Assembly (NCBI GenBank): GCA_021735245.1
Contig: JAIPHJ010000005.1
Coordinates: 1-64,000 of the forward strand
DNA: 64,000 bases
Source: Candidatus Bipolaricaulota bacterium
Lineage (GTDB): Bacteria; Bipolaricaulota; Bipolaricaulia; M55B111
Reading direction: 5' to 3'
Shown: positions 28,297 to 38,418 of the stretch, in pieces
Numbering within the stretch: the stretch's first letter is position 1
Layout of the letters: every line of letters starts with the position of its first letter
Program-made: the position numbers and the translations under genes
Notes under the pieces: model-generated
What the model saw: only the letters and a program-made list of their open reading frames with translations
Told to the model about the DNA's origin: nothing
Databases searched by the model: none

Positions 28297-31200
28297 GTGA
28301 AACGGTATAGTCGATCCAGCCGGATAGTTCTGGTTTTACTGGTAGGTCTTTTTATTTTACTCGCGCTATCACTTCAGTCCGTGGCGCTGACGGTTCAGAC
28401 AGGGTCGTTCAGGATTGATTTACAGGGAAAAAAGACCTGGACCGTAAAGCTTGGCTTTGGCGACGGAAAGAGCCTCTCCCGGGTTGGTTACCCGAAAGAC
28501 TCCTACTCGCTGGCCCAGACGTTAAAAGTTAATACGACAGGTCAGCTGGGGAAGTATTTTTCGTTAAGCGCGAACCTGGACGACACCAAGCCCGGCTACC
28601 TCCAGAAATTCGAGTTAAAGATGGACACCGACAACTGGGACGGTCGGCTGGGTGATTTGAGCACCGGGGAGGACAATTTTACCGTCTACAACAAGAAGCT
28701 ACTCGGGCTCGAGTTAACCGGAAAACTCGGCGAATCCGAACTTAGCGCCGTTGCAGGACGCCTTCAGGGTATCTCGGAGACCAAAGTATTTTACGGAAAT
28801 ACCGGAGAGTCCGAGGTAGAATATTCGCTCTACAGGAGCGAGGCCAGGCTGGAGGAATCGGGTTATACGAATAATATCCGGGGCCTGCAGTATTACAAAC
28901 TGGCGATAGACTACGTGGAAGGTTTTACCGACCCGGAACTGGGGTTCCAGGCTGACGACGACCTGTGGAATTTTCTTGACCAGTGGGAGTTCGGCTGTCT
29001 GAAAGGGGAAATTGAGGCAAAGCCGTCCAGTGAACTCTCTTCCGGCCAGTTCGACGTAGTGTCGAGGGAAATTGACTATTTAATACTCCTCGAAGACTGG
29101 CGCAGTTTGATTCGAAAACGGATCAAAAGCTATATAACGCGGTACAACCAGGACCTGCCGGAAGAGGAAAAGAAGGAGTACCCGTTTAACCCCGGGACGG
29201 ATTACGAGGAAAATTTTCTCGGGGAACTTAGCAAGTACGTAAATCTTACCCTTGGCGAATCCCAGCTTCAGCTAAACCAGTACAAACAGACCAGGTTTTA
29301 CTACCTTGGTAGGACGGAAATTAAGGAAGAAGGGTTTCAGCTGGAAATTCTCCGGAACGGCGAGTGGGAGAAGGTGAGAGATATTCCGGGCTATGACTTC
29401 AATCTCTATCCCGAGAAGGGCCTTGTCGGCCTGGCGTTTCCCGAGGAGTTTTTTGCGGATTTGGCAAATAAAAGGATTCGCGCCCGGTTTCAATACGAGA
29501 TTTCGGGGAAGATGTACTCCCTGGGGCTCTCCGTGGCCCCGAACAGCGAGAGGGTATATTTGAATGGTAACCTGCTGAAGCGAAACACGGATTACTCGAT
29601 CGATTACGAAACCGGCTCGCTGCTGATTTTCAAGGACGTCGGGGCCGATGACAAGCTCAAGGTCGACTTCGAGCGGGCCCGGGGTGGGCTTGGAGGTTTT
29701 GCCCAGTTTGCCCGCACCATGTACGGATTTAGCACGAGGATGAAGTCGGATTACGGGCTGGTAATGGACGTCAGTCTGTTTCAGGCGCGGGATAACGCTT
29801 CCGAAGAATTGCCGCCGGAAATACCGACCATGCCCAACCTTCACACCGTTGGTGGGGTTAGCGCCCGGTACGAAGAAAACGGATGGACCGCTTCCGTAAA
29901 GTTTGCCGGAAACGTGAATAGGTTCCCCTCCGACGATAATTCGCGGGTCAATCTACCTAACCGGATAGTAGAGATACTTTCACTGACAGAAGCCGGGTAC
30001 GAGAAGACCCTCTTTGCCCACAAGAACGGATTTACGATTAAGGGTCCGGAGGGCTGGGAAAGTTACGGGCCGGAAGACGGCCTTGCCGGTAATAACGTGA
30101 ACGACGGGTTGATCGTGGGGAACCAGCTTTTCCTGGGCACGAACGCGGGCCTGACGAAGGTCGAACTAACGGGACCCGCCCCGTTAGCAAGGGCGCCAAA
30201 CTGGGAAAGCTATTACGAAACCGATGGACTTCCGAAAGGGGAAGTCGTCGGTCTGGCCAGCGACGGGGATAGAGTCTGGGCGGCTAGCCAAACGAATATT
30301 TCCGAAACCACAATTACCGCTCTTGCCGAAGACGGGGGCTGGGATGAAGTTCCTTCCGAATTTGATAAAGATTTTTCGTTGTTATCGATAGCCTACGTTG
30401 ATGGTCACCTATGGCTGGGTACGGATCAGGGATTGTACCTCTATGATATCTCCCGGGGCGAACTTACCGGGACGGAGCCAGCAGTAGCCGGAAGGGTTAA
30501 CGATATGGAAGTCGTCGAAAAGGACCTGTACGTCGCTACGCCGGATGGAATTACGAAGATTGGGCTGGGCAAGGATAAAGAGGAACTGGTAAAGGATCGA
30601 TCGGTGAAGGGTCTTTCGGTCGAGGGTGGAGAAGTATGGTTTGGGACCGATCGGGGTTTTGCGAAAGTTGGCTCTCCCGTTCGTTACGGGAGGAAATCAG
30701 TTACTGCCATACTGGCAACCGGTTCTAAGGTTCGGGCGGGAAGTAAAGGGTATCGTTCGGATGAGACGAGCGAGATCGTGGTTTACGAGTTGGAAAACGG
30801 CCTGGAGAAGTTCTATACCGATCAAACGAAAATAAAAGGAATTGACGACGATCAGTTCAGGAGTATCGACCCGGAGGCCCACACGGATAAAGGAGTGTAT
30901 CTCGCAGCAGAAGTAGGAAAGACGCTGGATTTATGGTCTCGAAACCTTTCTCTTTCAACGAATTTCGAGTACGTTCAGCCGAGTTATACTCCCATCGGGA
31001 AACTGGAAAGGCGAGACGTTATAGCCACCGGGATGAGTCTGGACGCAAACGTTACCGAGTCCTTTTCTCTCGGGTTCAGCAGCGATTATTCGATCTCTTC
31101 TTTTTCCACGGAAGACGGGAGCTGGTCGTTATCCAATCAGCTGTCAGTCGACTGGCAGACGGTGGTCGATACCACCGCGGCTGCTACCTGGACTACGAAG

Positions 31201-32232
31201 GAGGGCGGGATAACCGTACTTGGGCTGGATCTCGGCCTGGCAAAGAAATTCATGGGGGAAACCCTGACCGCGGCCCTGGACTTCTCGACGGCTCGGGAAA
31301 TCAAATCCTCCGGGAGCCCCGGTAATTACGCCAGTGTTTCGGCCAGTCTTGGTTTTACTCCGGGCGAGTCTACTGCTCTGAGCTTAAATTACTCTTACCC
31401 GTTCACCTTTGGTCCTCTGGAAGGCAGAGCGGACGAAAAACTCGGATGGGAACTGGATTATTCCCGGGATGTGCCATTTAGCGACGACTATGGAGGTAAG
31501 CTAAAACTCAGTGGAAAAGGTAACGCGCAGGACCTGGTGGGCGGAGGCTACCGGAGGTTTAAGAACCAATCCGAGGTAAGGATGGACTTCGATCAGGTGA
31601 GCCTGGGTCGACTTGGTCTTACTCCTTATATTTCTCTGTCCTGGAAGGGCAGCAATTCCTCCCACGAAATAACGGGCGAGATTTCCGGGAGGACCACAGT
31701 TTTAAGTTTTTCCAGCCGAACTACGCTGAGTCGAACCGTGGGATTCTCTCCGGGCAGTAATCTGGTAGAGTACAAGGATCAACTTCGGGGAAAGGTCAGC
31801 TACGAAACCGATAGAGTAACTCCCGAGGTGAGCTATTCGATAAGTCGAAATCTATTAACTCACCCGAATTTCGGTCGCAGGTCCGAGTATAGTGGAGACC
31901 TTACCCTGGGGGCGAAGTGGAGACCGTTAAGTAACGTTTCTCACGAGTTGAGAGGTGGGGTTAAATACAGATCCGAAAAGGGGTTCACCTATAACCTGAA
32001 AGACGTTCTCAACTGGAAGTTGACGTCCAAATTAACTCCGGAAGTGGCCGTGGATCTAAAGTTCCTCCCGGGGACGGACGAGTGGGACTTCTCGGTAGAA
32101 TCCGGGTTCTCTTATCCCATAAGAGAACTATGGGGAATATCGTTTACCTCCGGGTTTAACTGGGGAATAGAAGAAACCGGTGATACTTACAACAGCTTCT
32201 ACGGTTCGGCCGGGTTGCAGGTGAAGTTTTAG
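28297..32232 (+). CDS. Large SprA-like outer-membrane beta-barrel protein with inserted beta-propeller repeats
   Basis: Signal peptide; SERVYLNGNLLKRNTDYSIDYETGSLLIFKDVGADDKLKVDFERARG motif; propeller-like repeats near residues 580-830 (LFLGTNAGLTKV, LWLGTDQGLYLYD, VWFGTDRGFAKV); alternating-polarity C-terminal strands. Confidence 0.7.
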   Translation: MKRYSRSSRIVLVLLVGLFILLALSLQSVALTVQTGSFRIDLQGKKTWTVKLGFGDGKSLSRVGYPKDSYSLAQTLKVNTTGQLGKYFSLSANLDDTKPGYLQKFELKMDTDNWDGRLGDLSTGEDNFTVYNKKLLGLELTGKLGESELSAVAGRLQGISETKVFYGNTGESEVEYSLYRSEARLEESGYTNNIRGLQYYKLAIDYVEGFTDPELGFQADDDLWNFLDQWEFGCLKGEIEAKPSSELSSGQFDVVSREIDYLILLEDWRSLIRKRIKSYITRYNQDLPEEEKKEYPFNPGTDYEENFLGELSKYVNLTLGESQLQLNQYKQTRFYYLGRTEIKEEGFQLEILRNGEWEKVRDIPGYDFNLYPEKGLVGLAFPEEFFADLANKRIRARFQYEISGKMYSLGLSVAPNSERVYLNGNLLKRNTDYSIDYETGSLLIFKDVGADDKLKVDFERARGGLGGFAQFARTMYGFSTRMKSDYGLVMDVSLFQARDNASEELPPEIPTMPNLHTVGGVSARYEENGWTASVKFAGNVNRFPSDDNSRVNLPNRIVEILSLTEAGYEKTLFAHKNGFTIKGPEGWESYGPEDGLAGNNVNDGLIVGNQLFLGTNAGLTKVELTGPAPLARAPNWESYYETDGLPKGEVVGLASDGDRVWAASQTNISETTITALAEDGGWDEVPSEFDKDFSLLSIAYVDGHLWLGTDQGLYLYDISRGELTGTEPAVAGRVNDMEVVEKDLYVATPDGITKIGLGKDKEELVKDRSVKGLSVEGGEVWFGTDRGFAKVGSPVRYGRKSVTAILATGSKVRAGSKGYRSDETSEIVVYELENGLEKFYTDQTKIKGIDDDQFRSIDPEAHTDKGVYLAAEVGKTLDLWSRNLSLSTNFEYVQPSYTPIGKLERRDVIATGMSLDANVTESFSLGFSSDYSISSFSTEDGSWSLSNQLSVDWQTVVDTTAAATWTTKEGGITVLGLDLGLAKKFMGETLTAALDFSTAREIKSSGSPGNYASVSASLGFTPGESTALSLNYSYPFTFGPLEGRADEKLGWELDYSRDVPFSDDYGGKLKLSGKGNAQDLVGGGYRRFKNQSEVRMDFDQVSLGRLGLTPYISLSWKGSNSSHEITGEISGRTTVLSFSSRTTLSRTVGFSPGSNLVEYKDQLRGKVSYETDRVTPEVSYSISRNLLTHPNFGRRSEYSGDLTLGAKWRPLSNVSHELRGGVKYRSEKGFTYNLKDVLNWKLTSKLTPEVAVDLKFLPGTDEWDFSVESGFSYPIRELWGISFTSGFNWGIEETGDTYNSFYGSAGLQVKF

Positions 32233-32287
32233 GTCGCTCTCCCTTTCGGCGGTGTAGGTTTAACGAGCGGTTGTAGGACGAAACGAG

Positions 32288-33376
32288 GTGGTTAGAGTGA
32301 GTAGTTTTTCGACTTACGCGGTTATTATGGCTGGAGGAAGGGGCCGGCGACTCTGGCCGTTGAGCACCCCCTCCAGACCCAAGCAATTCATAGAAGTCGA
32401 CGGGAAGTCCCTGCTGGCCAGAACCTTCGACAGAATAAGTCCGCTGATTGAACCGGCAAACGTGATAGTAGTTACTAATAAGGGGAAAGGAAACCTGGTG
32501 GAAGAAGATCTACCCGAACTGCCGAAGAAGAACATTATCGAAGAGCCTTTGGGAAAGAACACCGCTCCCTGTATAGGTCTGTCTGCGGTCTATTCCCGGG
32601 AAGTCCTGGATCTGGACGAGAACAATTCAGTAATGGTGGTCCTCCCGGCGGATCATCTGGTGGGGAGAGAAAAGAGGTTTAGGGAGTTATTACAGATGGC
32701 TTCTGACGTTGCATTTAATAGAGAAAAGCTGGTTACGCTGGGGATCATGCCTACGAGGCCGGCCACGGGCTATGGGTATGTAGAAGCAGGAGACGTACTC
32801 GCCGGAACGGAAGTGCCGAGGGAGGTCGTTAGCTTCACTGAAAAGCCGGATTCCGATACAGCGGAGAAATTTCTTGATGCGGGGAATTATTACTGGAACA
32901 GCGGGACTTTCATCTGGCGGACGGACCAGTTGCTCAATAATTTGAACGAGTATATGCCCGGGTTGTCGCGAGGGCTGGAGAGTATAGCCGAGGCTCTGGG
33001 AGGTTCCCGGGCGGACAAGGTTTTGAAAGAGGAATACGAGAAGTTTTCCCCCGTGTCCATCGATTACGGCTTGATGGAGAAAGCCGAAGAGCGTGCAGTA
33101 ATACCGGCTTCGGTTGAGTGGTCGGACCTCGGTGATTGGCCAAGCTTCGAGCAATTGCTGGAAAGTGACGATCAGGGTAATAGCTTCCAGGGGGAGGTAA
33201 TTTGTGAGAAGTCGAAAGATAATATAGTCTTTAACGATACCCAGAAACCTGTAGTGGCCCTGGGTCTGTCCGATACGGTGGTAGTTAATACGGCGGAACA
33301 CTTGCTGGTTATGAACAAGGACAGGGCACAGGAAGTTAAGCGTTTGGCTCAAGAAATGGAGGAACAGGAGGAATAA
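32288..33376 (+). CDS. manC: Mannose-1-phosphate guanylyltransferase
   Basis: VIMAGGRGRRLWPLSTPSRPKQFI, EPLGKNTAPCIG, FTEKPD, YYWNSGTFIWR. Confidence 0.94.
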   Translation: MVRVSSFSTYAVIMAGGRGRRLWPLSTPSRPKQFIEVDGKSLLARTFDRISPLIEPANVIVVTNKGKGNLVEEDLPELPKKNIIEEPLGKNTAPCIGLSAVYSREVLDLDENNSVMVVLPADHLVGREKRFRELLQMASDVAFNREKLVTLGIMPTRPATGYGYVEAGDVLAGTEVPREVVSFTEKPDSDTAEKFLDAGNYYWNSGTFIWRTDQLLNNLNEYMPGLSRGLESIAEALGGSRADKVLKEEYEKFSPVSIDYGLMEKAEERAVIPASVEWSDLGDWPSFEQLLESDDQGNSFQGEVICEKSKDNIVFNDTQKPVVALGLSDTVVVNTAEHLLVMNKDRAQEVKRLAQEMEEQEE

Positions 33377-33379
33377 AAA

Positions 33380-34426
33380 ATGAATCTCGATAATTCGGAA
33401 CAAATTGAAGAGATGGATCCTCAGGGAATGGTGGAAGACCTGGATACGTTTCCCGATCAATGCAGAGAAGCGGTTTCCATCGGAGAGGAGATTCGGCTAC
33501 CGTTCGACCTTGAGAAGTTCGACCGGGCCCTGGTAACGGGCATGGGAGGTTCGGCGATCGTGGGTGACCTGTTATCTCGACTTCTGGACTTTCCGGTTGA
33601 GACGAACAGGGGTTACCACCTTCCGAAGACAGCTCGTCCTGACGATTTACTGATAGCAGTTAGCTATTCTGGCAATACGGAGGAAACGCTTTCGGCTCTT
33701 AGGGACGGGCAGCGCAGGGGTATGAGGTCTCTTTGCCTGTCGACCGGAGGCAAGATGGAAAGTTACTGCTCCCGGAGATCGGTTTCTCTGGTGAAGATCC
33801 CGACCGGCCATCAGCCCCGGGCTTCTACCGGATACATGCTTTTTCCTCTGCTTAAGCTATTTGACGAGGCGGGACTTGCGGGAACGATCGATTTCCCGCG
33901 GTTGCTGGATGAGATAGAAGGCATGACCGATTCCTGGAATAGTTCCGTTCCGACCGAAAGAAACGAGCCGAAGAAGCTGGCAGAGGCGTTTGCGGGTAAA
34001 GTTCCGATTATATACGGAACCAAAGGTAACACCCGTGTAGTAGCCTATCGCTGGAAAACCCAGATAAACGAGAACGCAAAACAGCCGGCATTCTGGAACG
34101 TTTTCCCCGAATTGAACCATAACGAGACGGTGGGTTATCAACTGGGCAGCGAACTGATGGATAACGGCAAGGTGGTCATGCTTAAGAACGGGCTGGACCT
34201 GGAGAAGAACGAGCTCCGGATGGAGATCATGGAGGATATCTTCAGGGACGAGGGAATCGACTACGGGCTGGCTCGGGCCCCGAAGGGAGACAAGTTTTCG
34301 AAGGTCATCGGCCAGGTATACTTTGGGGATTATTTTTCAGTTTACCTTGCCCTGTTAAACGAAGTAGACCCCTCTCCGGTGAAATTGATCGAGAACTTCA
34401 AATCCCGGTTGAAGAAAAAGGGTTAG
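33380..34426 (+). CDS. Bifunctional phosphoglucose/phosphomannose isomerase
   Basis: TGMGGSAIVGDLLSRLL, AVSYSGNTEETLSAL, WKTQINENAKQPAFWNVFPELNHNETVGY. Confidence 0.95.
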   Translation: MNLDNSEQIEEMDPQGMVEDLDTFPDQCREAVSIGEEIRLPFDLEKFDRALVTGMGGSAIVGDLLSRLLDFPVETNRGYHLPKTARPDDLLIAVSYSGNTEETLSALRDGQRRGMRSLCLSTGGKMESYCSRRSVSLVKIPTGHQPRASTGYMLFPLLKLFDEAGLAGTIDFPRLLDEIEGMTDSWNSSVPTERNEPKKLAEAFAGKVPIIYGTKGNTRVVAYRWKTQINENAKQPAFWNVFPELNHNETVGYQLGSELMDNGKVVMLKNGLDLEKNELRMEIMEDIFRDEGIDYGLARAPKGDKFSKVIGQVYFGDYFSVYLALLNEVDPSPVKLIENFKSRLKKKG

Positions 34427-34506
34427 AGGAGCACTATTCCGAAGTTTGTCTGCCGGCCGGATTAAAAGAGTTACGCCACGCTGGATTCAGGACGAGAGGT
34501 GGATAA

Positions 34507-34983
34507 ATGGAAAAATCGGCTATTTTTTCACGTTTAAAGAAAGAGGTTAAAAAAACCGTTGGAAAATACGCACCGGATTCTCGGGTTCTTGAAGAAGCGG
34601 CGGGAATCTTACACGACGAAGTTGAGTACTATGACTGGGTCGGGTTTTACATCGCCGAACCCGGCGAGGACGAATTGGTCCTGGGACCTTTCGTCGGTGA
34701 GGAAACCGAACACACGAGAATTGATTACGGGGAAGGGATATGCGGTCAAGCAGCCGAAACGGAAGAAACTTTTACCGTCCAAAACGTCGATGAAGAAGAA
34801 AACTACCTTTCCTGCAGTCCGGAGGTAAAGTCCGAGATCGTAGTTCCTGTATTTGATGGGAGTGAATTTCGGGGGGAAATCGACGTAGACTCTCACGAAC
34901 TTGCGCCGTTCGACCGGTCAGACAAAGAATTTCTCAAATCGCTGGCTGAAGAACTGGCACCGTTTTTCCGATCTTTCTCCTGA
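34507..34983 (+). CDS. GAF-domain protein, likely free methionine-R-sulfoxide reductase
   Basis: YDWVGFYIAEPGEDELVLGPFVGEETEHTRIDYGEGICGQAAE...YLSCSPEVKSEIVVPVFD matches the fRMsr pattern. Confidence 0.8.
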   Translation: MEKSAIFSRLKKEVKKTVGKYAPDSRVLEEAAGILHDEVEYYDWVGFYIAEPGEDELVLGPFVGEETEHTRIDYGEGICGQAAETEETFTVQNVDEEENYLSCSPEVKSEIVVPVFDGSEFRGEIDVDSHELAPFDRSDKEFLKSLAEELAPFFRSFS

Positions 34984-35080
34984 GTTATTCCGGTTTTAAC
35001 CTAGAACCACTGTAACTGTCCGGTTACAATAGGTTTGTAATTTCCTTATCCAGACGAATAACTTCAAGCGAGGTTTAAGC

Positions 35081-35611
35081 ATGAACCGAAGAGAGGTAAG
35101 CAAGCAGATGGCTTATTTGCTCCGCCACGATCCATCCGGAATATCGATGGACGAAGAGGGTTTCGTCGACCTGGAGGAATTGCTGTCTGCCTTACAGGAG
35201 CGCTGGACGAATTTGACCGACCCCGAACTCCGAGGGATAGTCGAGGAGGACCCAAAGGGCCGGTACGAGATTTCGGGCGACAGGATTAGAGCTCTTTACG
35301 GACATTCAGTCGACGTCGATCCTGATTTGCCGGAAGTCGAAGTCAAAGTCCTTTATCACGGGACTTCCCCGAAAGCCGCCGAACGTATCGACCGGGAGGG
35401 ACTGAGGAGTCAGGGCAGGAGAAAAGTCCACCTCTCGGCCCGACAGGAGGACGCGATCGAAGTAGGGAAACGTCATACCCCGGAACCGGTACTGCTTGAA
35501 ATCGAGGCTGACAAAGCGATCGACTCGGGGGTCCCCTTTCAGAAGGCAAGCGACAAGGTGTACGTGACGGACTACGTTCCGCCCAAATTTATCAAACCTA
35601 TCGATCGATAG
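35081..35611 (+). CDS. kptA: RNA 2'-phosphotransferase (Tpt1/KptA family)
   Basis: SKQMAYLLRHDPSGISMDEEGFVDLEELL, RYEISGDRIRALYGHSVDVD, LYHGTSPKAAERIDREGL, HLSAR. Confidence 0.93.
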   Translation: MNRREVSKQMAYLLRHDPSGISMDEEGFVDLEELLSALQERWTNLTDPELRGIVEEDPKGRYEISGDRIRALYGHSVDVDPDLPEVEVKVLYHGTSPKAAERIDREGLRSQGRRKVHLSARQEDAIEVGKRHTPEPVLLEIEADKAIDSGVPFQKASDKVYVTDYVPPKFIKPIDR

Positions 35612-35717
35612 CGTTAGATTCGGGACCACTATCTTCCATTCTCTAGAAATCACGAAATAGGCACCCGTCTTCTGGACGGGTGTAGCGTAATTTGAGAGTT
35701 TTTCGGAGGAGGTAACG

Positions 35718-37319
35718 GTGGATTTTGATCCATTGTCCTATAAGTATCCTTCCAGGCGAAACCTGGTGTGTTCGTCAAGGGGGATGGTCGCCACGTCTCA
35801 ACCACTGGCGGCTCAGGCGGGAATGAGAATACTTAGAAAAGGTGGAAATGCAGTAGACGCGGCCGTTGCGACGGCGGCAGGCCTCACGGTTCTGGAACCG
35901 ACCTCCAACGGAATTGGCGGTGACGCTTTTGCCCAGGTCTGGATTAACGGTGAACTGTACGGGATTAACGGGAGCGGTCCGGCACCGGAAGATATATCAA
36001 GGGACGCGCTTAAAGAGCGAGGATTGGAAGAGGTGCCACGGTTTGGCTGGGAACCCGTGACCGTTCCCGGAGCGCCGGCGACCTGGAGAGAGCTTACCCG
36101 GAGATTTGGGAAACTGTCCCTGGAGGAGAGCTTGAAGCCCGCGGTCGAATACGCAGAGACGGGATACCCGATTCAGCCGACCCTTGGTAAGTACTGGAGA
36201 AATGCTTACGAAGTCTTTTCCGAACTGGACGGCGAGGAGTTCGAAAGCTGGGCGGAGACGTTTGCTCCGGATGGTCATGCTCCAGAGGTGGGAGAAATCT
36301 GGTCCTCTTCGGATCACGCCGAAACCCTGAAAAGTATTGCAATGACGGGCGCAGAGTCTTTTTACGAGGGTAAGCTTGCAGAAAGGATAGACAGGTTTTC
36401 GAGAAATACAGGAGGATATATTCGAAAACGGGACCTGGCTTCTTACTCTCCCGAGTGGGTTGAACCTATGAAGGTCGACTATCAGGATTACGAAGTCTGG
36501 GAGTTGCCTCCGAACGGTCAGGGTCTGGTCGCTTTAATTGCTCTGAACATTCTTCGGGAATTGGATTGCCGGAAGAGTAAAGAGGTAGAGGCCTATCACG
36601 AGGAGATCGAGGCGCTGAAACTGGCGTTTGTGGATGGAAAGAAGTATATTACAGATCCCGATTACATGGGGGAGGACCCGGCTGACTTTCTCACATCTCA
36701 GTACGGCCGGTCCCGGGGGGGACAAATAGGTTCTCGTGCCGGAGAATTCGCTCCCGGCAGTCCGGGGGAGGAAGGAACGGTATATCTGGCCACAGCGGAC
36801 GGAGACGGTAACATGGTTTCGTTCATCCAGAGCAACTACGCCGGATTCGGGTCGGGAATAGTCATCCCCGAAACGGGGATTGCACTTCAGAACAGGGGTA
36901 ATCTCTTCTCGCTGGACGAAGAAGATTATAACCAACTGGAGGGCGGTAAGAGACCTTATCACACTATAATTCCCGGTTTCCTTACCAGGGAAGGTTCTCC
37001 TGTTGGTCCTTTTGGCGTAATGGGAGGTTATATGCAGCCCCAGGGACACCTTCAGGTCCTGACTGATATCATCGAACGGGGTCTAAACCCTCAGGCGGCG
37101 CTGGACGCTCCGCGATGGCGGTGGGTAGAGGGTAAGAAGCTGGAGGTTGAAAGTAGCTTTCCCGATCATATGATCGGTGAACTGAAGCGAAAGGGCCACG
37201 AAATTACCGTAGCGGCGGATTCCGGTAAATTTGGGCGGGGGCAGTTTATCTGGAAGGATGGCGATACATTCTTTGGAGCTACCGAACCCAGGACCGACGG
37301 CCACGTAGCCCCCTGGTGA
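35718..37319 (+). CDS. Gamma-glutamyltransferase family protein
   Basis: GGNAVDAAVATAAGLTVLEPTSNGIGGDAFAQVW; nucleophile region EEGTVYLATADGDGNMVSFIQSNYAGFGSGIV. Confidence 0.95.
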   Translation: MDFDPLSYKYPSRRNLVCSSRGMVATSQPLAAQAGMRILRKGGNAVDAAVATAAGLTVLEPTSNGIGGDAFAQVWINGELYGINGSGPAPEDISRDALKERGLEEVPRFGWEPVTVPGAPATWRELTRRFGKLSLEESLKPAVEYAETGYPIQPTLGKYWRNAYEVFSELDGEEFESWAETFAPDGHAPEVGEIWSSSDHAETLKSIAMTGAESFYEGKLAERIDRFSRNTGGYIRKRDLASYSPEWVEPMKVDYQDYEVWELPPNGQGLVALIALNILRELDCRKSKEVEAYHEEIEALKLAFVDGKKYITDPDYMGEDPADFLTSQYGRSRGGQIGSRAGEFAPGSPGEEGTVYLATADGDGNMVSFIQSNYAGFGSGIVIPETGIALQNRGNLFSLDEEDYNQLEGGKRPYHTIIPGFLTREGSPVGPFGVMGGYMQPQGHLQVLTDIIERGLNPQAALDAPRWRWVEGKKLEVESSFPDHMIGELKRKGHEITVAADSGKFGRGQFIWKDGDTFFGATEPRTDGHVAPW

Positions 37320-37344
37320 CTATTGGCCAGAACTCTGCTGAGAA

Positions 37345-37364
37345 CCCCCAGGGTACCCTGGGGC
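37345..37364 (+). terminator. Hairpin downstream of GGT gene
   Basis: ccccagggtaccctgggg palindrome. Confidence 0.5.
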
Positions 37365-37528
37365 TGAATCAGCCATTTTATACGGTCTCTCGATCGATAA
37401 AAGAAACTGGTCTTAACAATTGATGTGATAAGGGATCGAAAGCTTCGTCTTCTCTGGTAATTGTTCGATAAAACCGCAGGCGATTTCCCCAGCGTGGAAA
37501 TCGCTGCTTCCGATCTCGGCCTCGCTCT

Positions 37529-37636
37529 CCAGCACCTAGTTTGCTATAGATAAACAGGATGTTAAGAGAACCCTCAAACTACACCTTAGTTGTAAATCAA
37601 CACCAATTTCGACCCAAATAGCAAACTAGGTGCTGG
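37529..37636. repeat. CCAGCAC-type hairpin (stem variant CCAGCACCTAGTTTGCTAT)
   Basis: ccagcacctagtttgctat ... atagcaaactaggtgctgg, 19-bp perfect stem. Confidence 0.93.
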
Positions 37637-37779
37637 AACCGTGCCCGCTTGGCCTCCGATAGGATTTTCCTGAACAATCACCAGAGAATCTGAAGACGGG
37701 CATTTAATATATTGCCTCCCCTTCTTGAGGGCTCCGGGCCGGGAAAATTCCAGCGACGCGGCGCATATGTCTGACCGAA

Positions 37780-37890
37780 CCAGTACCCAGTTGAGTTTTT
37801 TCCTAGTAAAGGCCAACAACTAAGATGTGGCAGCTTTGATGCATTTCTTCCGGAAATTAAACCAGGTATGATCACTCAACTGGGTGCTGG
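37780..37890. repeat. CCAGCAC-type hairpin (stem variant CCAG[T/C]ACCCAGTTGAGT)
   Basis: ccagtacccagttgag ... ctcaactgggtgctgg. Confidence 0.92.
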
Positions 37891-38418
37891 TGAGGGATAT
37901 TCCCGTAACCGAGTAAGTTTAACTGTTTAAGAGTGTTACCTCCTATAAGTGAGTACCACTAGCATGAAGGCACCAGTTTGAGCACGCGAGTCGGAAATTT
38001 CCCGGCCCGGGAAGCCCGGAGGTCCTATCTTTGATCTTTTGCCAAAAGGATTCAGCTGGTTCAACCCCAATACAAATCCTGTGGGGTTCTCAGCTAGTTC
38101 GGGTGAGATCCTGGGAACTAGAGCAGATAAGTCCAGAGGTTTTGACCTGGCGGAATAATTTAGTTGTGAGGACCCATCTGCTTTGGTATTATTTTTCTGG
38201 AGGTCGATGGACTTGGGAATGTGTCATTAGTTTTATTAGATTGTTCTAACATCATTGCTATTTCGGGTTCCCTTTTCTCTAATCTACTTTCATACCCCGA
38301 AGTTTCCCTTCCAGCAGTCTTCATGCGGGCCTGATGCCCGCCTTCCTACTTTTGTATCTAGATAAGTATTTTGTTGGTATATAGTTTTGGCTTTTGCTAA
38401 TACAGGAGGAGATTTATT

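Larger units (their letters stand above)
37450..38023 (+). repeat. Composite structured repeat, copy A (module 1 + module 2, each with a nested CCAGCAC-type hairpin)
   Basis: Shares long segments with 46758-47261: ttctctggtaattgttcgataaaaccgcaggcgatttcc...caccagagaa, then ggctccgggccgggaaaattccagcgacgcggcgcatatgtctgaccgaa...cccgggaagcccggagg. Confidence 0.88.

Noticed and set aside
37320-38418. Short ORFs (37586-37819, 37678-37875, 38031-38249) in the GGT-sulfhydrylase gap
   Set aside because: They run through the composite repeats, have no recognisable domains and are explained as chance ORFs.
38230-38418. Possible SAM riboswitch or T-box leader upstream of the sulfhydrylase gene
   Set aside because: No recognisable SAM-I or T-box core by eye; only a small gcgggcctgatgcccgc hairpin is seen.
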